Positions 37,470 to 46,431 of a stretch of 64,000 nucleotides of DNA are shown one piece after another. The stretch is from Hallella multisaccharivorax DSM 17128 (GTDB lineage Bacteria > Bacteroidota > Bacteroidia > Bacteroidales > Bacteroidaceae): positions 2,364,953 through 2,428,952 of the forward strand of contig NZ_GL945017.1 of the NCBI RefSeq assembly GCF_000218235.1, in the 5' to 3' direction. The translations under genes were made by a program, and so were the position numbers. Numbering within the stretch: the stretch's first letter is position 1; each line of letters starts with the position of its first letter. Below the pieces are notes generated by a model. The model was not told the origin of the DNA. It made no database searches and saw only the letters and a list, made by a program, of their open reading frames with translations.

Positions 37470-40019
37470 TTAGAATTTATAAGTTACGATGAGCATGCCG
37501 TTGATGCCATTGACATAGAACTTCTTCGGGTTAGTGAGGAAGGTGTAGGTGCGTATCGTCTCGCCGCTGTCGTCGTAGGTCTGGCGATTCTGCTCCATAC
37601 CGCCGGTGACAAGCTTGCGGTTGTTGAGAATGTTGGTCAGCATGAGGTTGATGGACAGCTGATGCTTGCCCACATAGATGCTCTTGCCCACTGAGGCATC
37701 GAGCATGAATCCGCCCTTGCCTTTAGCCTGTGACGGTGCTCTGGAAACGTCGTGCATGGGATTGCCATTCTCATCCATGACCGTGTTGCCGGCGGCATCT
37801 TTCAGCAACGGAAGGTTGGAATAGTAGCGGCTTACGGGCGTGTAATAGAGATAGATGCGGTCGTAGTAGTTGCCGATGAGGTCGATGAACCAGCCATTAG
37901 AGTGGTAGGCGAGGTCGACGGAATAAGCCGACAGCGGCGTGCCGCCCTCACGCATATTCTTGTTCACTACAATGTCGTTGTAATACTTGCCGTCGTTGGA
38001 GAGCATGTAGCACACGTTGGCGTTGTTGGCGTACTTCGCTTCGCTGACGGTTGCCAGGGTGTTGATGCTGAAGGTAGACGACAGCTTGAAGTTGAGGCCT
38101 GCCTCTATACCATAATAATGCTTGTTGATGCCGGAGAGGGAGACGTATGAAAAGGATTTATTGCTGTCATAATAGAACATACTGTACTCTGTCACGTCTT
38201 GCAGGCGGGTGTAGTAAGCCTGGATGTTGGCGTGCAGCCAACTGCTCTGTAACTGATAGCCCATCTCAGAGGAAAAAATCTTCTCTGTAGAGAGGTCTTT
38301 TACAAAGTCATTATTGATCTGTGGAGAAGAGAAAGCGACGTTTGCCGTCGGTGCCTTCCACTCATAGCCGGCACCTAAGGAGAGCGTATTGCCGCGTCCG
38401 AGGCTGATGTTCATACCGGCTTTTCCTCCGCCGTCGAGGAAGTGAGCCGTGCCGCTCTTGCCGTAAGAGTTGTTGGGAGCGAGACCGTTGCGCATCTTGC
38501 CGTCGCGCTGCATAGCCACTCCGCCAATGCGGCCACTGACAAAGAGAAGGGCACCGTTGAGCCTTGTCTCATAGCTTGTCCATGCCTGTGCACGGTTGAC
38601 ATAGACGTTATAGTCGTAGCCGAAGCGGTCGCCCTTACGCACCTGCTTCGGCGTACTGCCGTCGTTGAGATCATAGAATACCTGCGAGGCGTTCTCGGCA
38701 TAGGTGCCGATGACATAATAGTTGCTGTTATGGAACGAGGTGGCACCGAGCAGGTCCTCCATGGTCTGATAGTGCATGCCCTTGTTAGTGCTCAGATTCA
38801 GGCCGATATTGAGTCCGCTCTTTGCTGTGAGGTCTTTGTGCAAGGCAGAGGAGAGGCTGAAAGCGAGCTGGTCGTCGTGATAGGCCTGCTGGTAATACAT
38901 GGCGTCAGCGCCCTGTGCCGATGCCATTTTGTTGGAGTAGTAGAGCCTGTCCCAGTTGATCTGCCTGTTTGCCTTCGACGCCATGAGGTAGTCGCGGGCT
39001 GCTGTCCAGGCTACGAGGTCGGAGGCACTCGTTGAGCCGGAGCCGTTGCCCCACACATCATAGAAGTAGCTGGGCATGAGACTGTAGTAGTCGGGAGCCG
39101 GGTTGGTGGTGTTGTTGTAGTTGAGACGTGTGCTGCTGTACATGGAATACTTGCCGAGCAGTGAGGTGGTGAGCTTCGTGTTGTCGTCGATCTTGAAGTC
39201 CCAGGTCAGCAAGGCAGCCGGCGCATAGTCGTTGACCACACGTGCGTTACGCTTCTTGCCGTTCTGGTAGCCCCAGTTGGGGTTATAGTTGTAGTTATTG
39301 GCGAGCCAGTACATCTCATCCGTCGAGGCACTCTGAGTGCCACGCTCTGTGGGGTTGCCCCAAGTGACGAGGGAGAGAGAGTGATGGTCGTTGAACACCT
39401 TCTCCACACCGAGGAAATAGCTCAGTGAGTTGTAGAACGTACCTTCCACGTAGCCGCGATTGGCCCAGCGGTAGGTGAGGGAAGCCGACCACGCCCAGCC
39501 TTTGTCGTTGAGACCGGAGTTGTAGGAGTACATGCCTCGGAGCGTGTAGTTGCGGTTGCCGCCGGCGAGAGAGAGCCGCTGACCCACAGGCATGACCGAG
39601 GGCCGGAAGTTGTAGTTGTTGCTTCCGCCCAGGGATGTCATGGCAAAATTGTTGCTCTCAAAGGGCAGCGCCGACTCCATGCCACGTGTCTGGTTGTTGA
39701 GTCCGCCGACGAAGGAGTAACGGAAGTCGCCACGCTCGATATCGTTGACTGGATTTCCGTTGATGTACATATCGTTGTACTTGGCGTTGTAGCCTCTGTA
39801 TTTGAACCTGACAGGGCTCCACCTATATCCTACCTCGTTGGCGTAAGCGTTGGTGCCTGAGGAGATAATCGACACGCTCTGCGTGACGTTCTCGTCCTCG
39901 CCGAGCTGCGCCTCCGTGAAGGTGAAAGCCTGCTCACCCACATTGACAGAGTCTTGCTGGGCATAACCCACCGAGGCGATGCTCAAGGCAGCCAAGGCCA
40001 TGATAAGCTTCTTCTGCAT
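37470..40019 (-). CDS. TonB-dependent outer-membrane receptor
   Basis: This 849-residue protein starts with a signal peptide (MQKKLIMALAALSIASVGYA) and a short plug region (SVSIISSGTNAYANEVGYRW ... DMYINGNPVNDIERGDF), then a long barrel rich in aromatic strands, ending VNGINGMLIVTYKF with a terminal Phe. It lacks the carboxypeptidase-like domain of SusC proteins. It should import a ligand with TonB energy. It heads an operon with the DUF5689-like and OB-fold lipoproteins. A promoter box TATCTTTG (40062-40055, minus strand) is 36 nt upstream, facing the divergent nuclease gene. Confidence 0.88.
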   Translation of the reverse strand: MQKKLIMALAALSIASVGYAQQDSVNVGEQAFTFTEAQLGEDENVTQSVSIISSGTNAYANEVGYRWSPVRFKYRGYNAKYNDMYINGNPVNDIERGDFRYSFVGGLNNQTRGMESALPFESNNFAMTSLGGSNNYNFRPSVMPVGQRLSLAGGNRNYTLRGMYSYNSGLNDKGWAWSASLTYRWANRGYVEGTFYNSLSYFLGVEKVFNDHHSLSLVTWGNPTERGTQSASTDEMYWLANNYNYNPNWGYQNGKKRNARVVNDYAPAALLTWDFKIDDNTKLTTSLLGKYSMYSSTRLNYNNTTNPAPDYYSLMPSYFYDVWGNGSGSTSASDLVAWTAARDYLMASKANRQINWDRLYYSNKMASAQGADAMYYQQAYHDDQLAFSLSSALHKDLTAKSGLNIGLNLSTNKGMHYQTMEDLLGATSFHNSNYYVIGTYAENASQVFYDLNDGSTPKQVRKGDRFGYDYNVYVNRAQAWTSYETRLNGALLFVSGRIGGVAMQRDGKMRNGLAPNNSYGKSGTAHFLDGGGKAGMNISLGRGNTLSLGAGYEWKAPTANVAFSSPQINNDFVKDLSTEKIFSSEMGYQLQSSWLHANIQAYYTRLQDVTEYSMFYYDSNKSFSYVSLSGINKHYYGIEAGLNFKLSSTFSINTLATVSEAKYANNANVCYMLSNDGKYYNDIVVNKNMREGGTPLSAYSVDLAYHSNGWFIDLIGNYYDRIYLYYTPVSRYYSNLPLLKDAAGNTVMDENGNPMHDVSRAPSQAKGKGGFMLDASVGKSIYVGKHQLSINLMLTNILNNRKLVTGGMEQNRQTYDDSGETIRTYTFLTNPKKFYVNGINGMLIVTYKF

Positions 40020-40168
40020 AAGAAAGATGATTGATTAATAACAATTAGAAAATGCAAAGATAACTATTATTCTTCTTTTTCGCCTGTTTTCTAATAAAAA
40101 AATGTGATATTGGTATTATCTCCCTAAAAAGAAAACGCGAAAACGACTCGCGCATGAAAAGAAGGTGA

Positions 40169-40176
40169 TAACTTTG
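40169..40176 (+). promoter_or_regulatory. Promoter box upstream of the palindrome cluster
   Basis: TAACTTTG is followed by CACCCG on the plus strand and would start a transcript near 40183, just before the hairpin at 40196-40219 and the four palindromes. It is far (about 330 nt) from the next gene at 40511, so it could drive a small RNA or a long leader. A weaker box, GACATTTG near 40469, could serve that gene directly. Confidence 0.45.
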
Positions 40177-40195
40177 CACCCGAACTAATAGCAGA

Positions 40196-40319
40196 CTTGG
40201 TGAGCAAGTGCTCACCAAGCGCCCCATGCGGCACAGTGACCACACTTTGGTCATCGTGTGACCACGCCGTGGTCATCATGTGACCACACCTTGGTCAATG
40301 CATGACCACGGCGTGGTCA
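40196..40319. repeat. Hairpin plus four 17-bp palindromes at 22-bp spacing
   Basis: A perfect 10-bp inverted repeat with 4-nt loop (CTTGGTGAGC at 40196-40205, GCTCACCAAG at 40210-40219) is followed by palindromes starting at 40237, 40259, 40281 and 40303. Two are TGACCAC-N3-GTGGTCA with 7-bp arms. The other two keep TGACCA and TGGTCA. The exact 22-bp step puts them on one face of the helix. They lie between the TonB-receptor promoter and the nuclease gene. Confidence 0.85.
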
Positions 40320-40510
40320 CATGATGTTTTTGATACAGCCACTGAAAGGGTCAATGTGTTGCGTGCCATCTTTCCCTTTTCGATTAATTTATTGTAAAGT
40401 TGCCCATATTCCTCCATTGAATCCTAAATTTCCTGCGAAGAATTGGTGATATATTAGAAATTATGACGACATTTGCACGTAAATCATGTTATTTAGCTGA
40501 ATAAACTCAG

Positions 40511-41683
40511 ATGAAAAAGTTTTTCCCCGCACTCCTGTTAGCGCTTTTCTTCTGCTTTTCCACCGCGGCGCAGAAGAAGTTTAATGTCTATGCCATAGGT
40601 TTCTATAACCTTGAGAATCTTTTCGATACGTGTCACGACATAGGCAAGAAGGACTATGAATTTCTCCCTTCGGGATCCTATAAATGGAACGGCATGAAAT
40701 ACAGTCACAAGCTGCACAACATGGCCCGCGCGCTCAGCGACATGGGCACAACGATGCTTCCGAGGGTAGGCTGTTCGGTCATCGGCGTGTCAGAAGTGGA
40801 AAACGACAAGGTGCTTACGGATCTCTGCTCTCAGCCTGAGCTGAGTGAGCGTGGATATAAGTTCTGTCATGTAGAAGGTCCTGACCACCGCGGCATCGAC
40901 TGCGCCCTACTCTATAACCCCACGCTGTTCACCGTTAAAGGCGTGCGCCTCTATCCTTACGTGCCCACAGAAAAGCAGGACTCACTCTTCCGTACTCGCG
41001 GCTTTCTTGCCGTCAGCGGTGAGTTAGGCGGTGAGCACGTCGTGGTCATCGTCAATCACCTGCCGAGCCGCTTCAGCAACGGTTACTATCGCGAGGTAGG
41101 CGCCGCACAGATCAAAGAACTGAAAGACCGCGTCCTGAAGATGGATCCGCAGGCAAAGGTCATCGTGATGGGCGACATGAACGATGACCCGACCAACAAG
41201 AGCATGCATGTGATCCTCTCTGCCAAGGAGGAGCCGTCCATGGTGGGCGATGACGACATGTACAACCCCTGGTACAATGTGCTGGTCAGGCAAGGCACCG
41301 GTACACTGCAATATCAGGGCTCATGGAACCTCTTCGACCAGATCATACTCTCGCCGAGTCTCCTTGACAGGGATGGAAAGAAAGACTTTTCTACGCTGAA
41401 ATTCTTCAAGAATGAGGTGCAACGCATGCCTTACCTCTTCCAGAAGGAGGGAAAGTACAAGGGCAACACACACCGCACCACTGCCGGCGGCGTATGGCTC
41501 GACGGCTATTCCGACCACCTGCCGACAGTCGTCTATCTCGTTAAAGAACAGCCTGAGAATAAGCCGGCTGCACTGGACGAGAACATTTTCGCATTGCCTG
41601 ACTATACGGAAGCGGAGCTAAAAAACATCGCTTCTTATATGACAGAGGAGAAGTGCCTGGAGGAAAAGGACACGAAGAAATGA
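40511..41683 (+). CDS. Secreted endonuclease/exonuclease/phosphatase family protein
   Basis: This 390-residue protein has a signal peptide (MKKFFPALLLALFFCFSTAA) and the EEP fold: YNLENLFDT carries the metal-binding Asn/Glu, VGVSEVEND-like ISEVEN the catalytic Glu, VVIVNHLPSR the His region, VIVMGDMNDDP the catalytic Asp-Asn pair, and YSDHLPTVV the terminal Asp-His. It probably degrades extracellular nucleic acid, with phosphodiester or sugar phosphate as alternatives. It overlaps the next gene by ATGA and is divergent from the receptor/OB-fold operon. Confidence 0.88.
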   Translation: MKKFFPALLLALFFCFSTAAQKKFNVYAIGFYNLENLFDTCHDIGKKDYEFLPSGSYKWNGMKYSHKLHNMARALSDMGTTMLPRVGCSVIGVSEVENDKVLTDLCSQPELSERGYKFCHVEGPDHRGIDCALLYNPTLFTVKGVRLYPYVPTEKQDSLFRTRGFLAVSGELGGEHVVVIVNHLPSRFSNGYYREVGAAQIKELKDRVLKMDPQAKVIVMGDMNDDPTNKSMHVILSAKEEPSMVGDDDMYNPWYNVLVRQGTGTLQYQGSWNLFDQIILSPSLLDRDGKKDFSTLKFFKNEVQRMPYLFQKEGKYKGNTHRTTAGGVWLDGYSDHLPTVVYLVKEQPENKPAALDENIFALPDYTEAELKNIASYMTEEKCLEEKDTKK

Positions 41684-42285
41684 TAACAACTACAGACATT
41701 GAGACCCACCCTTTCGAGCCATTCCTGCCCCCGACAGCCCGCCTGCTGATGCTTGGCACCTTTCCGCCGGCACCCAAGCGTTGGTGCATGGAGTGGTATT
41801 ATCCCAACTATACCAATGACATGTGGCGCATTGTGGGGTTATGCTTCTTTGGCGACAAGCTGCACTTCGTGGACGAATCCCACAAGACCTACCGCCTTGA
41901 TACGCTGAGAGCCTTTCTCGCCGAGAAGGGCATCGCCATCTTCGACACGTGCCTGCGCATTCGCCGTACCACGGGCACAGCAGCCGACAAAGACTTAGAA
42001 GTGGTGGAGCGTGCCGATCTCGACGGCATGCTGCGGTCGCTGCCGCGTTGCAGGGGCGTATTGGCAGCAGGCCAGCTTGCTACCAACATCTTCTCCGAAC
42101 ACTATGGCATCGATAACAGGGAAATGAAAAAGATGAAGATGGGAAGCCATATCAACTTCGAGTTTGAGCGCCGGACCATCAGTCTCTACCGCGAGCCAAG
42201 CTCAAGCAGGGCTTTCCCCATGAAGGTGGAGGATAAGGCCGCATATTACAGGAGGATGTTCTGCGACCTTGGAATAATTGAATAA
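41680..42285 (+). CDS. Uracil-DNA-glycosylase-like protein
   Basis: This 201-residue protein has the UDG-fold pattern: LLMLGTFPPAPKRW near the start, in the position of the water-activating loop, GIAIFDTCLRIRR in the middle, and LAAGQLATNIF, with a later RTISLYREPSSSRAF in the His-Ser/Pro-Ser loop position. It resembles proteins annotated as uracil-DNA glycosylase family members in Bacteroidota. Its true substrate is unknown. I chose ATG at 41680, which overlaps the nuclease stop. The frame continues upstream to 41653 within the nuclease gene. No secretion signal is visible, so it acts in the cytoplasm. Confidence 0.72.
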   Translation: MITTTDIETHPFEPFLPPTARLLMLGTFPPAPKRWCMEWYYPNYTNDMWRIVGLCFFGDKLHFVDESHKTYRLDTLRAFLAEKGIAIFDTCLRIRRTTGTAADKDLEVVERADLDGMLRSLPRCRGVLAAGQLATNIFSEHYGIDNREMKKMKMGSHINFEFERRTISLYREPSSSRAFPMKVEDKAAYYRRMFCDLGIIE

Positions 42286-42305
42286 GATTTCAGAAATACA
42301 CAACC

Positions 42306-42941
42306 ATGAAGGACAATCCAACAATTATCGGCATTGCAGGAGGCACGGGTTCCGGCAAGACCACTGTGGTAAAGAAAATCGTGGAGGCGCTGCCCCCTGA
42401 CTATGTCGCCGTCGTGCCCCTCGACTCCTATTACAACGAGACGACGGGAATGACGGAGGAGGAGCGCAAGGCCATCAACTTTGACCATCCTGACGCCTTC
42501 GATTGGAAGCTGCTCATTCACCAGGTCAATGAGCTCAGGCAAGGAGAGGCCATCGAGCAGCCTACTTATTCCTACCTCCTCAGCAACCGCCTGCCCGAGA
42601 CCATCCACGTGAACCCCAAGCCGGTGATTATCATAGAAGGCATCATGACATTGCTCAACAAGCGCCTGCGCGACATGATGGACTTGAAAATCTTCGTAGA
42701 CTGCGACTCTGACGAGCGGCTCATCCGCAACATCCAGCGAGACACCATTGACCGCGGCCGCACGGTGTCAATGGTAGTGGACCGCTATCTGAAAGTACTC
42801 AAACCCATGCACGAGCAGTTCATTGAGCCTACGAAGCGTTTTGCCGATGTCATCATCCCACAAGGCGGCGAGAACGTCAAGGGCATCGGCATGCTGACCA
42901 ATTATATCAAGACGCTGGTTCCTCAGGCTTCGCTTCTGTGA
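42306..42941 (+). CDS. udk: Uridine kinase
   Basis: This 211-residue protein phosphorylates uridine and cytidine in pyrimidine salvage. It has the P-loop GGTGSGKTT (12-20), PLDSYYNE with the catalytic Asp, NFDHPDAFDW for nucleoside binding, and RLIRNIQRDTIDRGR in the lid region. It is the usual length. It starts 20 bp after the UDG-like gene and may be in its operon, which fits the salvage of imported nucleosides. Its 3' end overlaps the convergent HdeD-like gene by 35 bp. Confidence 0.96.
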   Translation: MKDNPTIIGIAGGTGSGKTTVVKKIVEALPPDYVAVVPLDSYYNETTGMTEEERKAINFDHPDAFDWKLLIHQVNELRQGEAIEQPTYSYLLSNRLPETIHVNPKPVIIIEGIMTLLNKRLRDMMDLKIFVDCDSDERLIRNIQRDTIDRGRTVSMVVDRYLKVLKPMHEQFIEPTKRFADVIIPQGGENVKGIGMLTNYIKTLVPQASLL

Positions 42942-43554
42942 CCTCCTCTGCCACAGCATCCTGCGTGCCATGGGGCTGTGACATTTGCTTACGGCACTGA
43001 TGAATCTTGATGGAGTTGATGAGATCGACAACTCCATAGACCATCATGCACCAACCTAAGACAAGCAGTGGCGCGGTGGCAATGAATGAGGGTTTCAACA
43101 CAGCAACGAGGCCGACAAGCAGCACTAAGGTGGGAAAGACCCACCACACAATGCCAATATTAGCAAAACGCCGTGCGACGGTGAGGTTGAAAAACTGTGT
43201 GAGCGCCCCTAAGATGAGCATTGCCGCCAAGACATACATGAGACCGTTGACAAAGCTGTTGGGGAAGAGGGCCAGCACACCGCCCAGAATGATGCTTCCC
43301 AGCCCCACAATGGGGAATGGCGGCGCCGGCACATTGATGAGACGGCCTTGGGCATCGTAAATGTCCATGCTGCTGTCTGTGTTTCTACGCTTGGAAGCAA
43401 ACCACGACGTGATACTAATGATGCCGCTCACAAGGAAGATAGCACCAACGACAACCGTGATCCACGTCACTGTCTGCTCACGGTATTTGACTAACAACGC
43501 GCCGATGGCGATCGCACATACGGCGCGGAAAATGCTACTGCGAAAGGGTTTCAT
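42907..43554 (-). CDS. HdeD/DUF308-family membrane protein
   Basis: This 215-residue protein has about six hydrophobic helices (AVCAIAIGALLV, WITVVVGAIFLVSGIISITS, GSIILGGVLALFP, GLMYVLAAMLILGAL, WWVFPTLVLLVGLVAVLKP, LLVLGWCMMVYGVVDLI) and a charged cytoplasmic tail rich in Glu and Pro. DUF308/HdeD proteins are linked to acid resistance in enterics. The function in Bacteroidota is not known. It is a single gene, convergent with udk, whose tail it overlaps. No promoter box stood out within 40 bp upstream. Confidence 0.75.
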   Translation of the reverse strand: MKPFRSSIFRAVCAIAIGALLVKYREQTVTWITVVVGAIFLVSGIISITSWFASKRRNTDSSMDIYDAQGRLINVPAPPFPIVGLGSIILGGVLALFPNSFVNGLMYVLAAMLILGALTQFFNLTVARRFANIGIVWWVFPTLVLLVGLVAVLKPSFIATAPLLVLGWCMMVYGVVDLINSIKIHQCRKQMSQPHGTQDAVAEEVTEAKPEEPAS

Positions 43555-43681
43555 AGTTTATGCTATAGCCTTTTATCAAATTCACTCTTCATATTGCAAA
43601 GATAGGCTTTTTTCCCTGAACAATGGACGAAACAATGTTATTTTTTGTAATTTTGCACCTCGATTATAACGATTTGGCAGC

Positions 43682-44197
43682 ATGACTAAATTATATCTTG
43701 TGCGCCACGGCGAGACTGTGGCTAATGCCGCCCAGATCCTGCAGGGCTGGCAGGGCGGTGAACTCAATGAGACAGGTAAGGCACAAGCCCGTGAAGTAGC
43801 AGGGAAAATGAAAGACAAACCGATTGATGCCTTTGTAGCCAGCGATCTGCACAGAGCTATCCAGACTTGTATCATCATTGCCGCAGCGCACGGAGTGGCG
43901 AAGGACGACATCACTACTACCCCACTGTTACGCGAACGTGACTGGGGATCGTTCACAGGCAAGTTTATTCCCGACCTGGAGCATACGGAATGGCCCGACG
44001 ACGTGGAGAGCCTGGAGCATATGAAAAGCCGCGCACAGAACTTTCTCACCTGGATCAAAACGACCTATCCCGACAAAGTAGTGCTCGCTGTAGGCCACGG
44101 CATCATCAACAAAGCCATCCAGAGCGTCTATTTCAAGAAGCCAATGAATGAGATTCAAAAGATGCGCAATGCCGAGATTCGCGTGCTGATGCTCTGA
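43682..44197 (+). CDS. Histidine phosphatase family protein
   Basis: This 171-residue protein has the phosphoglycerate-mutase-type motif LVRHGET at residues 5-11 with the nucleophilic His, GELNETGKAQA, an ASDLHRAIQT segment with a second Arg, and LAVGHGIINKA carrying the other catalytic His. The compact size suggests a broad or alpha-ribazole-like phosphatase rather than a glycolytic mutase. A promoter box TAATTTTG at 43648-43655 lies 26 nt upstream of the ATG. Confidence 0.88.
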   Translation: MTKLYLVRHGETVANAAQILQGWQGGELNETGKAQAREVAGKMKDKPIDAFVASDLHRAIQTCIIIAAAHGVAKDDITTTPLLRERDWGSFTGKFIPDLEHTEWPDDVESLEHMKSRAQNFLTWIKTTYPDKVVLAVGHGIINKAIQSVYFKKPMNEIQKMRNAEIRVLML

Positions 44198-44226
44198 ATA
44201 GGCCACGAAACGATTGTCATAAAAGG

Positions 44227-44295
44227 CAGAAGCCCCACATTCTCACGAATGCAAGGCTTCTGTCAGATGCCGTTCTTAATCGCAAAGATTAAGAA
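44227..44295. terminator. Two hairpins between convergent genes
   Basis: CAGAAGCC/GGCTTCTG (44227-44234, 44255-44262) is followed by TTCTTAATC/GATTAAGAA (44273-44281, 44287-44295). They lie between the 3' ends of the histidine phosphatase gene and the YwqK-like gene and could terminate both. Confidence 0.55.
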
Positions 44296-44352
44296 TCATC
44301 TTTTATCATAAAAGTGTATATTATTGTAAGAGAGATTATGCTTTCTTTATGA

Positions 44353-44862
44353 TTACAGCAATGACTTGATGTCGCTCATTGGGCGTTTCTGCTGTGTGCC
44401 GTCGGGCATGGTCACCATGAAGTAGTCGTAACGTGACTGTCCGTCTTTATAGGCCATGACGGCAACGCCGCCGTCGCGCATCTGCAGGGTGAAGTATCCG
44501 TTGCGCTTGCCGTTGACATAAGTGCCGTGCAGTTTCTCCTTGCCGTTCTGATAGTAAGTTGTCACCTCGCCATTGAGCACGGTGTTCTTGTCGTTGCTCA
44601 GGTCAACGAAGTTGTATCCGCCTTCAGCACGGAGCTTTCCGTTCATGTAATAGTCCTGGAACACATCTTCTTTGGCGAGACCGTTGCTTTGTGTCTTCAG
44701 CAAACGATAATAGGCTGCCTGCCGTGCATCGTTAACGCTCCGCTGGTTGGCGTCATAGTAGATGGTGTCACCCACCACTTTGGCATTCTCACTGACACGG
44801 CTGCGTCCAAAACTTACAATTGTCATCAGCAACATGGCTGACATCAAAATGATCTTCTTCAT
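44353..44862 (-). CDS. Secreted YwqK/MORN-like repeat protein
   Basis: This 169-residue protein has a signal peptide (MKKIILMSAMLLMTIVSFG) and the beta-hairpin repeats of the MORN/YwqK type: DYYMNGKLRAEGGYNF, TYYQNGKEKLHGTYVNGK and RNGYFTLQMRDGGVAVMAY. The function is unknown. Such proteins are often mislabelled as antitoxins. The start at 44862 is decided by the signal peptide and by the ribosome-binding stretch AAGGAG on the minus strand. A longer frame to 44979 has neither. The promoter box is TACCTTTG (44916-44909, minus strand). Confidence 0.75.
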   Translation of the reverse strand: MKKIILMSAMLLMTIVSFGRSRVSENAKVVGDTIYYDANQRSVNDARQAAYYRLLKTQSNGLAKEDVFQDYYMNGKLRAEGGYNFVDLSNDKNTVLNGEVTTYYQNGKEKLHGTYVNGKRNGYFTLQMRDGGVAVMAYKDGQSRYDYFMVTMPDGTQQKRPMSDIKSLL

Positions 44863-44916
44863 AAGGTTTACTCCTTCCAGATTATAATTGTTTTTCTTTA
44901 TTTCGGTGCAAAGGTA

Positions 44917-45297
44917 CGCATTTCTTATGTGGTTTGTTCTTTTCCTTAACGTTATTTTATAATTATTTTTCGACATCATTAAACTGTTGGCTCATAGACT
45001 TCTTTTCATGCAAAAACAATATTTTGTGCCCTCTTAACTTACAGTTTGTAAAGTCGACATTAGTATCTTTCTCTATATTACCGCCATTCAGCTTACCATT
45101 TGTCAGAAACTACAGAGCCTGTTGTGAACGGTCCATAACGTCCTCTTACAGTAGGCTTCTCACTTTATGACACTATTGTAAATAAAACTTATCGTATATC
45201 ATTATTGATATAAATCAATAATAATAAGTTTCATTCTGAAAGTAACAATTCCTAAAAACCACTAATCTACTATGATTTATATGTAAAAGAGACCTAA
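44917..45297. other. Intergenic region with no recognised feature
   Basis: This AT-rich sequence lies between the YwqK-like promoter and the stop of the TonB-like gene. I see no convincing gene, tandem repeat or RNA gene. The short plus-strand frames lack a ribosome site and family resemblance. Confidence 0.5.
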
Positions 45298-46413
45298 TTA
45301 GGGCTGATAAGTAATGGGCATATAGAGTCTTACTGCCACATTGTTACCATTCATCTTCCCCGGTACAAAGTCCGGCAAACCTTTGATAGTCATGGCGGCA
45401 TGGCGGTCGAGAACAGGATTGATGGGCTTGAGCACGCACACATCTCGCACTCTCCCATTCTTGTCAACCACAAAGCTCGTGTATTCTTTCACCGTCCCGC
45501 TCAACATCACTTCTGGTTTGGATGCATAACTCATGTATTGTTTGAAAGCCTCACTTCCTCCTTTGAAGGTCGGCATCTGTTCCACATTATTATATATAGA
45601 GTCTCCATCTATCGTTAATGGCTGTGTAATTGCTTTCGGCACGATGGCCTCGGCCTTCTTCATAAAGAGTCTTTTTCCTTGTCTCGAAAGCGCGTAGGCA
45701 TACGTATCCAACGGCATAGAAGCGGTGTAGATCCTGCTATTGCTGCCAACAAAGGCGCGGACAAGGTAATTGAGGCTTCTACCGTCAACCCAAACGCCCT
45801 CAACTTCACAGCCAGTCATCGTATTGAAGAAATTGTCATCGAGCGGCGCAAACAGATGGTCGTAAAAGTCCTGCGGCTCATTACGGGTGACGACACTGGA
45901 ACTGATGAGGTCTTTTACATTGGAGAGGGTCCTTCTGGAAAGGTCATAGACCACGACATGCTCTCCTGAAGACGCTTTGTTGCTTGACAACTTACCGGGC
46001 TCAACGTTGAGACTGAGATAATAGGCTATCCAGTGATTGGGCTCGTATCCCACTATACGGGCCGTGGCTGTGACATAGCAGAAGCGTCGGTCGTCAGGAA
46101 TGGTCTTCATCATGCTGCTCACAGGTGCACCGTAACTTTGATGGAGAGTTACCAGCAACGAGTCATAGTCTGCGGTCGCGATGCCGGTTAGCTCGCTGCT
46201 GATGTAGCGTTTGAGTTCGGGAACATTACTGAATCCGGCAACCTCAGGCCATTCAATATCATAATCTACAACATTGTAATCAGAGTCCTTCTGCAAGAAA
46301 AGGTGCTCCTTCTCATATTTGACGCTATACGATACCACCCTGGTGTCTACGGTCTGTGCCTTTCCTGCGAGAAGCGGCAGAAAGAGGACAGCGATAGTTA
46401 GAATCTTTTTCAT
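45298..46413 (-). CDS. Secreted protein with a TonB C-terminal-type domain
   Basis: This 371-residue protein has a cleavable signal peptide (MKKILTIAVLFLPLLAGKAQ) rather than the membrane anchor of a true TonB. The middle (ATARIVGYEPNHWIAYYLSLNV, VVYDLSRRTLSNVKDLI) looks like a DUF3298-type periplasmic domain. The last 90 residues (MPTFKGGSEAFKQYMSYASK ... SFVVDKNGRVRDVCVLKPIN) match the TonB C-terminal fold common in Bacteroidota. It is last in the SpoIID/AmpG/FabG run, 18 bp after fabG. A role in energy transfer is unlikely without an anchor. Envelope binding is my inference. Confidence 0.7.
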   Translation of the reverse strand: MKKILTIAVLFLPLLAGKAQTVDTRVVSYSVKYEKEHLFLQKDSDYNVVDYDIEWPEVAGFSNVPELKRYISSELTGIATADYDSLLVTLHQSYGAPVSSMMKTIPDDRRFCYVTATARIVGYEPNHWIAYYLSLNVEPGKLSSNKASSGEHVVVYDLSRRTLSNVKDLISSSVVTRNEPQDFYDHLFAPLDDNFFNTMTGCEVEGVWVDGRSLNYLVRAFVGSNSRIYTASMPLDTYAYALSRQGKRLFMKKAEAIVPKAITQPLTIDGDSIYNNVEQMPTFKGGSEAFKQYMSYASKPEVMLSGTVKEYTSFVVDKNGRVRDVCVLKPINPVLDRHAAMTIKGLPDFVPGKMNGNNVAVRLYMPITYQP

Positions 46414-46431
46414 TGCCTCGAAGCGATTAAT

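Noticed and set aside
36977..37492. 171-residue plus-strand open frame
   Set aside because: Antisense to the DUF5689-like lipoprotein. No start signal or family match.
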